64,000 nt of DNA from CAYFLR01 sp964343805 (GTDB taxonomy: Bacteria > Bdellovibrionota_B > Oligoflexia > CAYFLR01), in NCBI GenBank assembly GCA_964343805.1, contig CAYFLR010000014.1, positions 1 through 64,000 of the forward strand, read 5' to 3'. Each line of letters starts with the position of its first letter. The stretch's first letter is position 1. The notes beneath the pieces are model-generated. The model had not been told where the DNA came from. It was given only the letters and a program-made list of their open reading frames with translations, and searched no databases. Positions 38,325 through 46,647 of the stretch are shown here, one piece after another. A program made the position numbers and the translations under genes.

Positions 38325-39467
38325 CTACATAGATGATTGATAGGCATAAGCGAGCCATTCGAGTGCAATTTCAACATCCGCTGCTTCTACTGTTGGTCCA
38401 CACCAAAAACGAAATCCAAGTGGTGCATCACGATAACCTTTAATGTCAAAGGCCACCTCTTCTTTATCTAGCAGATTGACAATAGAAGTGAATACCTCTT
38501 TTTGTTTTTCTTCGTCTAATTTAGAAAACTCAGGATCTGTGATTGATAGGCATACTGAGGTGTTGGAACGTATGTTTTTATCTTTTGTTAGAAAGTCAAA
38601 AGCAGGTGTTCGATCTACCCATTGTTCCACTGCATTTAAATTAGCTAATGATTTTTCCATCAAACCTTTGTAGCCACCCAATTTTTTAGCCCACTCTAAT
38701 GCATTAATATATTCTTCCACGCAAAGCATGGAAGGAGTATTGATGGGAGAGTCTCTAAAAATCCCAGGGTTCAGTTTACCTTTCTTTTTCAGTCGAAAGA
38801 TTTTAGGCATAGGCCACTCTGGATCATAACTTTCTATTCTTTCCACCGCTCTGGGAGATAAAATGATGATTCCATGAGCTCCTTCTCCTCCCAGACATTT
38901 TTGCCACGAGTAGGTGAGAGCATCAATTTTTTTCCAAGGGATTTCCATGGCAAAGGCAGCGCTGGTGGCATCACAAAGAGTGAGTCCTTTTCGATCATCG
39001 GTGATCCAATCGCCATTAGGGACTCGAGCTCCAGCTGTAGTACCATTCCATAAAAATACAATATCATTATTTGGGTCTGCTTTTTGAAAGTCAGGAACCT
39101 CTCCATAGGGAGCAGTATAGACATTTGCATCCAGCTTAAGTTGCTTAGTGATGTCAGTCACCCAACCATTACCAAAACTTTCCCAAGCAAAAGCATCTAC
39201 TTTTCTTGGACCGAGTAGCGACCACATAGCGCACTCAAATGCCCCCGTATCAGATCCTGCCAGCATACCAATTTGATAGTCATCGGGTAATTGTAGAATT
39301 TCTCTGGAAAGGTCAAATGCTAATTTGATTCGACTCTTTCCTAGTTTGGATCGGTGAGATCGTCCCAACACCTTAGATTCTGCGGACGGCAATTGATAGT
39401 TACTGTATTTGCTACAGGGACCGCTTGAAAAGTTTGGATTCTTAGTTTTTCTTTGTGGTTGTTGCAT
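38325..39467 (-). CDS. serC: Phosphoserine aminotransferase (serC_2/TIGR01365 type)
   Basis: About 380 aa PLP enzyme of serine biosynthesis, converting 3-phosphohydroxypyruvate with glutamate to phosphoserine. The N-terminus NPNFSSGPCSKYSNYQL and LGRSHRSKLGKSRIKLA, then GSDTGAFECAMWSLLG, are typical of the alphaproteobacterial/Methanosarcina-type SerC. The PLP lysine is in SWQKCLGGEGAHG. ATG 39467 is supported by AGGAGAGGGA just upstream. Longer frames run into the recombinase gene and are rejected. The gene lies 25 bp downstream of that recombinase on the same strand. Confidence 0.9.
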   Translation of the reverse strand: MQQPQRKTKNPNFSSGPCSKYSNYQLPSAESKVLGRSHRSKLGKSRIKLAFDLSREILQLPDDYQIGMLAGSDTGAFECAMWSLLGPRKVDAFAWESFGNGWVTDITKQLKLDANVYTAPYGEVPDFQKADPNNDIVFLWNGTTAGARVPNGDWITDDRKGLTLCDATSAAFAMEIPWKKIDALTYSWQKCLGGEGAHGIIILSPRAVERIESYDPEWPMPKIFRLKKKGKLNPGIFRDSPINTPSMLCVEEYINALEWAKKLGGYKGLMEKSLANLNAVEQWVDRTPAFDFLTKDKNIRSNTSVCLSITDPEFSKLDEEKQKEVFTSIVNLLDKEEVAFDIKGYRDAPLGFRFWCGPTVEAADVEIALEWLAYAYQSSM

Positions 39468-39492
39468 GATTCCCTCTCCTTTGGTGCAAACA

Positions 39493-40163
39493 TTAAGATT
39501 GATAAATGGATTTAATCTTTTCTTTATTTTCTTTAACAGCATCATAGGTCATATAGATTTGAGTATTTCTAATATCTTTGTGACCCAAGATCTGTTTGGT
39601 TAACTGAATATTTTGGTATTTACGGTAACTATTAACTCCCATGGAATGCCNNNNNNNNNNAGGGCATGGATTGTTTTATTGCAGTCCGGGGGGAGATATC
39701 TTTTAAATCTCATTCGAGCATATCTATCGGTAAAATAAGTATTGAAAAGAAATCCTCCCGTATCCTTAGCGTGGAGTGCAGCATATTCTATAATTTGATC
39801 AAAGAGAGGAGGTGGGAGAGGAATGGTTCGGGTGTTACTACCTTTAAGGCCTCGAACTGTAATTTCTCCATCTTTAATATCACAGATATTGCAATCTAAT
39901 ATTTCTGAACATCGGGCACCAGTATAGATAAGCATTAAAAAAAAGAGTCGATATCTTTCTGCTTTTAAGCGCATTTTAGTTGAAGTGCAGCTACTCACAT
40001 CTCGATTGAGAGCGTTAATAACATAGTTCAACTCCTCTTCACTCAAGAATTTATTTTTGGTAAAAGAGTTATCTTTTTTTATACGCTCTTTAGCCCTGTT
40101 AATTCTTGAAGCTTTAGTGTTGTCACTCTTCTTTGGTTTTGCAGTGCTGCTTCTCTTTCCCAT
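39493..40163 (-). CDS. Minimal tyrosine recombinase (catalytic domain only), with an assembly gap
   Basis: About 220 aa once the N run at 39651-39660 is bridged. Catalytic residues are visible: Arg I in YTGARCSEIL, Lys in RGLKGSNTRTIPL, box II HA..HSMGVNSYR across the gap, His in QILGHKDI, and Tyr in NTQIYMTY. The sequence left of the gap ends CATGCCCT and right of it begins GCATTCC. A gap of three bases would restore the HALRH motif, so the ten Ns are probably a placeholder. There is no N-terminal core-binding domain beyond a Lys-rich stretch. The size resembles FimB/FimE-type invertases. No inverted target site was found here. Confidence 0.82.
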
Positions 40164-40233
40164 TATTTTTCCTTGCTCTTATGATTTAGCACAAATAAAT
40201 GTACTCTTGCAAGTGTTGGGGAGAGATTAGCTT

Positions 40234-40659
40234 TTAGCGATCATTTAAAATCATGGGAGTAAAGTCATCAAGGGATTGAAAATGAAGTTTTTGGTAAAAA
40301 GAGGCGCTGCCTGGGGTGGCAATGAGGGCGATCCAATTAACTCCTTGAGATAAGCAGTAATCTGTTAGATGTTGAACAATTTGATGACCAATTCCGTGTT
40401 TTCGATAATGCGGATGGACAAAAATATCGTGGAGATAGGCATCAGCACAGCCATCAGAAAGAGCTCTTCCCATACCGATGAGCTCACTATTTTTTTGCAC
40501 AATTAAAAAGGTAAAGCTATTTTGAATAATGAGTTTAAGTTTGGAAAGGGAATCATGTGACTCCCACCAACCGGCCTCCTGATAGAGGCCTTTGATTTCC
40601 TTTAGCCCCTCATTATGAGGAGCTTTCGTGAGGTGTTTGAACCTGAGATCCGTTGTCAT
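40234..40659 (-). CDS. GNAT-family N-acetyltransferase
   Basis: 141 aa acetyl-CoA-dependent transferase. The acetyl-CoA loop is YRKHGIGHQIVQHL (Q/RxxGxG/A), preceded by AYLHDIFVHPHYR and followed by WIALIATPGSASFYQKLHF, the usual beta4-alpha3 and C-terminal elements. The acceptor is not predictable. It starts 10 bp after the stop of the transglutaminase-like lipoprotein gene on the same strand, so the two may be co-transcribed. Confidence 0.82.
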   Translation of the reverse strand: MTTDLRFKHLTKAPHNEGLKEIKGLYQEAGWWESHDSLSKLKLIIQNSFTFLIVQKNSELIGMGRALSDGCADAYLHDIFVHPHYRKHGIGHQIVQHLTDYCLSQGVNWIALIATPGSASFYQKLHFQSLDDFTPMILNDR

Positions 40660-40669
40660 ATTCTAAAAA

Positions 40670-41893
40670 TTAATCCCAAGTAAAAACAGAGGGGTTATTA
40701 CTTGTTCCGTTATTGCTATTTTCAATTCCTAAAGAGGCATTCAAAATACCTTTAATTTTATCATAAGGTACTAAACGAGAGTGAGGCTTTACATTTCTGG
40801 TCATTAACCAAGAGAAGTCAGGGTGTCTGGTTTTTTCATGCCACTCACCACCGATGATATTGTAATTAGCATCGAGTTCTAAGCTATATTTTGATTTCAA
40901 CTCTTTGGTTAATTGCGGTCTTGGTTGAATACTTCCGCCACGGTGTTCGGTGACATAAGTTAAGATCATATTAACGTCCACGAGATAAACGGTTCCAGGA
41001 GCTCGGTACTCAGCTCGGTAGCTTTCACTTGTTAGTCGAGTGATGGGCCCCATTGTATAGGAGTAAGAAGAAACAGGCTGATTCCAAACTTGTTTGGTGG
41101 CATCTCTATCGATGATAAAGGTTTTTCCATGACGACCTACAATGTTTGTTACCATAAGATGGTAAGTTCCAGGGTTAGAGTCACGGCAGCTGCGGTACTT
41201 ATCTTTGAGTCGACCATTTTCATCTGTTCCAAACCAAAGTGAGGATTTACGATTGCAGCGCTTTCCTACCATTTTAATGTTATTGTCACTTACATCAGTG
41301 TAAGCAAGGGAGAGAAGAGCTTTAATATCATCGCGGTAGAAAGTAATTTTCATGCCATAGGGGTTAGTTACTGTAACCTCTAAACCTGGCTCTGGCTCAT
41401 AGATAGAAGCAAGTGACCAACCATTACAGATTCCAACCCATGCTCTATTAAAGCCATCTCTTTTCGCTTTTTCATGCTGAGAGAGTGGCATATGGTAATT
41501 ACCTAAGTAAAGGTCAAATTTTTCAGCTGCAGATAATCGGTTGATTTTTTTCTGAGTGAGGGCTTGTATATCTTCTCTTTCCATAATGTCATGGCCATAG
41601 CTACGAGGGCTTTGCCATCTGTAATAAATACCTGCATATTTATGTGGCCAATAATGAGCGCTCCAAGCTTGGATTTTTGAACGACCAGAAGTGGGGAGTT
41701 GATTAATATTATAAATCATTGGGCTGTTATCATTGGTGAAGTAGCTGGGCATATCTTCTTGGTACCAATGTTCTTTTTGGCTGCTGGTTTGTTGATCACG
41801 AGTAAACAGCGAGTCTTGTTTCTCGAAACCACATGATTGAAAAAGGAAAAGAGCCATGATTATCAGGGTGATGAATTTAAAAGATTGTTTCAT
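40670..41893 (-). CDS. Transglutaminase-elicitor-like lipoprotein
   Basis: About 407 aa. ATG 41893 (AGGAATAAA upstream) gives MKQSFKFITLIIMALFLFQSC, a lipoprotein signal with Cys21. The core resembles the transglutaminase elicitor family described from Phytophthora (GP42): WVGICNGWSLASI with the candidate nucleophile C156, TYHLMVTNIVG with H245, and FIIDRD with D262, followed by the typical VWNQPV. These make a Cys-His-Asp triad in the expected order, so protein cross-linking or a related acyl transfer outside the inner membrane is plausible. The assignment rests on motif recognition without an alignment. Confidence 0.7.
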   Translation of the reverse strand: MKQSFKFITLIIMALFLFQSCGFEKQDSLFTRDQQTSSQKEHWYQEDMPSYFTNDNSPMIYNINQLPTSGRSKIQAWSAHYWPHKYAGIYYRWQSPRSYGHDIMEREDIQALTQKKINRLSAAEKFDLYLGNYHMPLSQHEKAKRDGFNRAWVGICNGWSLASIYEPEPGLEVTVTNPYGMKITFYRDDIKALLSLAYTDVSDNNIKMVGKRCNRKSSLWFGTDENGRLKDKYRSCRDSNPGTYHLMVTNIVGRHGKTFIIDRDATKQVWNQPVSSYSYTMGPITRLTSESYRAEYRAPGTVYLVDVNMILTYVTEHRGGSIQPRPQLTKELKSKYSLELDANYNIIGGEWHEKTRHPDFSWLMTRNVKPHSRLVPYDKIKGILNASLGIENSNNGTSNNPSVFTWD

Positions 41894-42157
41894 TTTATTC
41901 CTCTGTGATTTAAGGGTGTTAGCCATTAATATGTCCATAGGCGGCACAACGAGAACCGCTCAACCTTTCTATTATAAAATTCATAAAATGTCAATGGAAA
42001 TTATAAAAAAACAAAAAATTAACCATAAAAAATATAGATATTAATATCTTATGCCTAGCAAGGTTAGCATTATGGAATAATTTTAGATTGACAGGCTTTG
42101 TTTTTGATGTCAGAGCTATTGGGTCTTAAAATTTTAATCATGGTTGGAGGTTTTTTT

Positions 42158-42694
42158 ATGAAGTATGTATTGCTTGTTTTTACACTTTTGTTAACTATTC
42201 CAGGTGTTTATGCTGAGGAAGATCATTCTTTATCCAATATCAGAGGAACTAATATTGAATTAAAGACCTATGACCACGCCATTGCCGGAGCTATTAGAGA
42301 TTTTGTTGTTTGGGGTTATGTTGATGAAGCTTCTTTTACTTCTGATTTAATCATGAGAAGAGATGGGCAAATTGTTAAGGCGACTTTTAAAAGACAAGAA
42401 GATGGACGCATCGGTGGCCAAATAATCCATACAGTTGGTGAAGCAGAGCGAACAACTGAGATTTATCTTGGTGGGGTAGATCCTGAAGCAGGACAAATTA
42501 AATTACTGGTGAATGGACAAGAGACAGTGGTTTCAATCACTAGCGAGGGGTTTGAGGGAAGTCACTTTATTAACCCAACCTATACAACTGTAATAGATGG
42601 AGAAGAAGTTTCTTTTACCATGGAAAACGGAGAGGCTTGTTTTGGACTTTCTATGCATCTATCAATGGTTATCTTTGGAGCTTATCTGCATTAA
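42158..42694 (+). CDS. Secreted small protein, unknown function
   Basis: About 178 aa from ATG 42158, which follows GGAGG. A Sec signal peptide with a clean cleavage site (MKYVLLVFTLLLTIPGVYA, then EED) is evident. The mature part is beta-rich and polar with repeated short strands (VKATFKRQEDGRIGG, IKLLVNGQETVVS). No family is recognised. Its own intrinsic terminator follows. Confidence 0.6.
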   Translation: MKYVLLVFTLLLTIPGVYAEEDHSLSNIRGTNIELKTYDHAIAGAIRDFVVWGYVDEASFTSDLIMRRDGQIVKATFKRQEDGRIGGQIIHTVGEAERTTEIYLGGVDPEAGQIKLLVNGQETVVSITSEGFEGSHFINPTYTTVIDGEEVSFTMENGEACFGLSMHLSMVIFGAYLH

Positions 42695-42729
42695 AAACTT
42701 CAGCATTGCTGATTGAAGATAATAAAAAT

Positions 42730-42763
42730 GACGCAGTAGAGGGATCCTTTACTGCGTCTTTTT
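42730..42763 (+). terminator. Intrinsic terminator
   Basis: GACGCAGTAGAG (42730-42741) pairs with CTTTACTGCGTC (42747-42758) with one G-U pair, loop GGATC, followed by T5. It ends the secreted-protein gene. Confidence 0.85.
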
Positions 42764-42846
42764 GTGTTATTAAAAACCCCCTAAATGGGGGTATTTTTGA
42801 CAAATTTGTCCTATTGTTATTCATTTTTTTCCGGTATGTACACAAT

Positions 42847-43464
42847 ATGGGTATGAATAAAGAAAGATTATTAGAATTATTATTAAAAATAGAAGAATCT
42901 ATTATTACTGGTGAGTACCAGTCTCTATGGGCGGAAAACAGCGAACTGGGTGATTGCTGGACTATTATGAATTGTGATAAGAAGCAGTGCCCTGCATATG
43001 GCCGTAGAGATATTCGTTGTTGGCAGACTGCGGGTACATTTTGTGACAGTAAGAACATTAAAGGGTCTTTTGTTAAGAAATGGGGTGACTGTAGGGATTG
43101 TCCCGTATTTAAATATGCTACTATGTCTGAGGAAAAAAGGCTTCAGGAATTAGTAAATAATATTGTCTTTTCACTTTACTGCTTTGATAGTGCTTCTCTT
43201 GGTATACTTAAAATTAAAAGGGATTTTGAGAAGGTAAGTAGTCATTATAAGCTTACAACAAGGGAAAGAGAGATCCTGATGCTACTCCTTGATCGACGAT
43301 CTAGAAAAGAGATGGCTAAGGTCTTATCTATCTCTACCGAGACTGTCAAAATGCACCTCAAAAACATCTATCGCAAACTCAAAGTTCACTCAGTTGAGGA
43401 GGTATTTAAAACTTTGGGAGAGTTTTGTGATACTGAATGCCCCGAACCTATTGCTGGGACCTAG
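42847..43464 (+). CDS. LuxR-type transcription regulator with an N-terminal Cys-rich (two-CW-like) domain
   Basis: About 205 aa. Residues 25-85 hold a cysteine-rich domain (CWTIMNCDKKQCPAYGRR, RCWQTAGTFC, GDCRDCPVF) with the paired Cys-Trp pattern of two-CW domains, likely binding a metal or Fe-S cluster. The C-terminus is a GerE/LuxR helix-turn-helix (LTTREREILMLLLDRRSRKE, ISTETVKMHLKNIYRKL). The protein may sense redox or metal state and regulate nearby genes. The ATG at 42847 is used because the longer frame runs through the upstream terminator. It converges on the ClC gene with a gap of 3 bp. Confidence 0.8.
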   Translation: MGMNKERLLELLLKIEESIITGEYQSLWAENSELGDCWTIMNCDKKQCPAYGRRDIRCWQTAGTFCDSKNIKGSFVKKWGDCRDCPVFKYATMSEEKRLQELVNNIVFSLYCFDSASLGILKIKRDFEKVSSHYKLTTREREILMLLLDRRSRKEMAKVLSISTETVKMHLKNIYRKLKVHSVEEVFKTLGEFCDTECPEPIAGT

Positions 43465-43467
43465 TAC

Positions 43468-44775
43468 TTAATCAACAATTCCTGGTTCTTCTTTTGTGCT
43501 TCGTTGGCTCTCTAAGGCAAATTCATAGATAGTTCTATGTCGCATCACTTGAAATCCGATCACAGCAGAAATGCCTGCTACTAAACTATACGGTAAACCA
43601 AAGATTTCTATGGTCATCACTGCTGATGCTAATGGAATGTTCATTCCACTGGCTAAAATACTTCAAAATCCTCCTGCGAGGAAGGCATAAAAAGCAGGTG
43701 AACCTACGGGCACTCCCAGTAGATAGCTAAATCCAGCACCTAAAAGAATACCAACAATGGCCGTTGGTCCTGTAAACCCGGCACTCATTCCCGATCCGAC
43801 CGTGATGCAATTCCCGATGGTTTTAGTGAGTATTACAATTATCAGTATAACCACTAGATTTATATCCGGAGGAAGATTTCCACGGAGAGTAACAAGCTCT
43901 GATGTCAGAGCTGCGGGAACGATTTGTGAACTGATGCCTAATAAGTGAGGATTGATTAACCAAGTGAGGGCAGAAGCAACTACTGAACCGATTAAAACTT
44001 TTGCTAATATATTGCCTTTGCCTCTTTGGAAGAGTTTTGTGCAAAGGACATAGAATTTGATGTAGAAACCTCCATACAATCCGGCCACCAAGGACAAAAC
44101 AATCACCTTAATGGCAATAAGATAGTGGATGGGGTCTTGTGGAGCGTTTATCACAAAAAAGGGCTTCCAACCGAAATTTTGGCAGAGCAACACCGAGAAG
44201 GAGCTGGTCAAAATAGCTGGAAAAATACTTTGATAATTAAGGCGGCTTCTTTGGATAATTTCAACAGCAAAAAGCCCCCCTCCAATGGGCGTATGAAAAA
44301 TGGCTCCAATAGTTGCAGCCATTCCACAAACAGAAGCAATGTAGGGAGTTTCTTTGATAAAGGTTTTTAATAATTGATTATCAATAAAAGACATGATGCC
44401 TGCAGAGACGCGAGAAAGGGGACCGACAATGCCACCACTGCCATAGGTAGATAGGGTGAGAAGAGCAGCCCAAAATTTAAAAAAAGTGGCAGAAAAGGAG
44501 AGAAGACCGTTTTTTATTCTTACCCCTTCAATGTATGAAGGAACTCCTTCCACTGTGGCTTTAGGTTCCAATCGATATATTACAGCTCCTGTAATGAGGG
44601 CCCCAATCGCTGGCCAAACTAAGAGAGGGATTTGTGACTCTTTTAAAAAGGTCTGAATAAAGCTAAAAAGGTAAAGGAAAATTTGAACTGCACTGGCTCC
44701 AATAGCTGCTGAAATCAAGGCTAAAGCTATCCATCGGTAGAGGAAAATAAGAGATTGTATATTATCTTTCTTCAT
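43468..44775 (-). pseudogene. ClC-family chloride channel/transporter interrupted by an in-frame TGA
   Basis: The frame from 44775 encodes a ClC protein: YGSGGIVGPLSRVSAG, GSGMSAGFTGPTAIVG and FHTPIGGGLFAVEI match ClC selectivity-filter and helix regions. It meets TGA at 43665-43663 after LAGGF. The same frame then stays open for 64 codons (SILASGMNIPLASAVMTIEI and so on) to TAA at 43468. That tail aligns with helix N and beyond of ClC proteins, so the TGA replaces one residue of a conserved segment. TGA is a normal stop elsewhere in the window. The gating-Glu position appears to be Val (GIVGP for GxEGP). Nonsense mutation, sequencing error and readthrough remain open. Confidence 0.75.
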
Positions 44776-45146
44776 TCGACTGGGATTAGTTTTTTAAGCA
44801 AGGCCAGGAGAACTTCTTTTTTTACCGGTTTGGGAATATAAAAGGTAAAAACTTTCTCTTTGAGAGCTTTGGAAAAATCAGCATCCAGCTCTCCAGTGAG
44901 TAAGACAATGGGGACTTGGCTATCGGGGGCCTGTTTGCGAATTTCATGAGCAAGCTCTAATCCGTTCATTTGGGGCATTTTGCCATCAGTTATCACAATA
45001 GCCGGATCTTCATTTAGAAACACTTCGAGCCCTTGTTGTCCATCGAGAGCTGTTAAGAGTTCATAATGGCCGCTTTTTTCAACGATCCTTCGGCAGTAAT
45101 CGCAACAGGATTGAGAATCATCCACAAGTAATACTTTTTTAGACAT
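44772..45146 (-). CDS. Single-domain response regulator (CheY-like)
   Basis: 124 aa receiver domain. The acidic pair is VDD (residues 8-10), the phosphoacceptor D54 lies in VITDGKMPQMNG, the conserved Thr is in VLLTGE, and the conserved Lys is in YIPKPVKKE. There is no output domain, so it acts through protein partners. It overlaps the ClC start by ATGA and follows the radical SAM gene after 64 bp. A frame extension upstream to 45245 lies within the radical SAM gene and is rejected. No kinase gene is adjacent. Confidence 0.9.
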   Translation of the reverse strand: MSKKVLLVDDSQSCCDYCRRIVEKSGHYELLTALDGQQGLEVFLNEDPAIVITDGKMPQMNGLELAHEIRKQAPDSQVPIVLLTGELDADFSKALKEKVFTFYIPKPVKKEVLLALLKKLIPVE

Positions 45147-45210
45147 AATAAACCTTTCCCTAATATTGTCGGGAATTGGTAAGTCCTTGTCAAGGGGATT
45201 TATCCTGAAC

Positions 45211-46638
45211 TTAACGGAGATCGAAAAAGGTAGGACCAGAATCATCTAAGACTTGTGGATGGTGTTTTTTTAGAAAACAATAGATTTTCAAGGCACAGAG
45301 AAAATCTGCTTCAATCAGCTGACATGCTGGCTCATAAGGAGTGGTGAGATTCTTCTTATAGAATTGGTTATCAGCGAAGCATCCGCCACCACAGATATGT
45401 TTAATGTAACAGTTATGGCATTTTACTTTACCCGCTTCGCCCCCTCTTTGATGAACAAATTCATGGGTGAATTTGGCCAGCAGAATTTCTTTGATTCCAT
45501 CAAAAATATTTCCCGATTCAAAAGGATTCTGTTCATTGAATCGATGACAGGGGAAAATTTCTCCTGAAGTAGAGACGGAAAGGTAGTTTTTACCAGCCCC
45601 ACAAAAACTATATGCCAGCTCTCCATAGTGAATTCGATTTATTATAGAAACTAGAAATGTCATACGTTTTAGACCTTCTACATCGTCTTGCTCGATCAGA
45701 TAATCTATAAATTGGTTGAGTCCTTGGGAGTATTTTGTGATGGAGCTTTTGGACCAAGGTTTTTGTCCTATGCCACCCATTTGCGGGTGCACACTGAAGT
45801 GAGAGTGGGTTTTATTATGAAAGAATTTTAGATTTGAAAAGAGTTGGTCCACGGTTTCCGGAGTAACAGTGCTGCGTGCCAAGACTTGATGAGGGGCTTT
45901 ATATTTGCTCTCTAAGGTTTTTAAGCTGGAGTATACTTTGGAAAAGGATCCGGTTTCTTCTTTTCCAGCAAAAGGGCGAAAGGCATTATGGGTTTTCTCA
46001 TCTCCATCTATGGAAAGGATGATGGTGAAGCTATGGTCATTCAAGAAAGCTAAAATTTCATCATCGATAAGAGTTCCATTGGTAGTAACAGAAAAGGTGA
46101 ATGTTTTTTCTTGCTGCCGGCTCAATTTATCACAATGCTCAACCACCTCTCTCATTAGAGAAAAATTTAATAAAGGCTCACCTCCGAAGAAGGATATATG
46201 CAAACTGGGGTTATCTTTTATAAAGTAATCCACCGCTTTGATCGCTGTTTCCGATTTCATTACACTGTTTCGCCCGTACTCCCCTTTTCCCGCGTAGCAA
46301 TAATGGCAGGCCAAGTTGCATGATTGCTGGACCATCAAAGAAATTGCTTTGATTTGTAAGTTGGCCTGAGTGCTGTTTATAAAATTTGAATAGTGCATCT
46401 CTGCCTGTTTAACAATCTCTTTCAGCTCTTTCTGAATTTCCTTTTCAGCGGGTGAAGATGAGTTAATATCGGTTTTTGAAAGAGCCTCATAAGCCTCTTT
46501 GGAAAGATTAAAGACGCTGGCCGAGAGAGGGAGAAAGGCATAGTAATTAATTTCGTCACGGAATGAAAACTGAATAGGGTGAGGTTTACTCAATTGAGTG
46601 GGAATGGTAATAATATTTTCACTTTTCTTTTCGTTCAT
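45211..46638 (-). CDS. Radical SAM/SPASM peptide-maturase-like enzyme
   Basis: 475 aa. The N-terminal ~95 residues resemble the leader-recognition domain of RiPP maturases (NYYAFLPLSASVFNLSKEAYE). The radical SAM cluster motif is C107-NLA-C111-HY-C114. The SAM-binding GGE is in FFGGEPLL. A C-terminal SPASM region has FCGAGKNYLSVSTSGEIFPC and CHNCYIKHICGGGC, ligands for two auxiliary clusters. Such enzymes install crosslinks in ribosomal peptides, or mature quinohemoproteins and sulfatases. No short Cys-rich precursor gene was found nearby, so the substrate may be encoded elsewhere. It is part of a five-gene minus-strand run. Confidence 0.86.
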   Translation of the reverse strand: MNEKKSENIITIPTQLSKPHPIQFSFRDEINYYAFLPLSASVFNLSKEAYEALSKTDINSSSPAEKEIQKELKEIVKQAEMHYSNFINSTQANLQIKAISLMVQQSCNLACHYCYAGKGEYGRNSVMKSETAIKAVDYFIKDNPSLHISFFGGEPLLNFSLMREVVEHCDKLSRQQEKTFTFSVTTNGTLIDDEILAFLNDHSFTIILSIDGDEKTHNAFRPFAGKEETGSFSKVYSSLKTLESKYKAPHQVLARSTVTPETVDQLFSNLKFFHNKTHSHFSVHPQMGGIGQKPWSKSSITKYSQGLNQFIDYLIEQDDVEGLKRMTFLVSIINRIHYGELAYSFCGAGKNYLSVSTSGEIFPCHRFNEQNPFESGNIFDGIKEILLAKFTHEFVHQRGGEAGKVKCHNCYIKHICGGGCFADNQFYKKNLTTPYEPACQLIEADFLCALKIYCFLKKHHPQVLDDSGPTFFDLR

Positions 46639-46647
46639 AATTTCACC

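Noticed and set aside
39467..39545. Longer serC start at 39545
   Set aside because: This extension lies in the end of the recombinase frame. The AGGAGAGGGA site and family N-terminus support 39467.
43468..43665. TGA as a sense codon in this organism
   Set aside because: Other genes end normally in TGA (for example at 60000), so a general recoding is unlikely. Site-specific readthrough remains an open possibility under the ClC finding.
43673..46228. Plus-strand open frames inside the ClC and radical SAM genes
   Set aside because: They lie opposite well-supported genes, have no start signals and no recognisable product.
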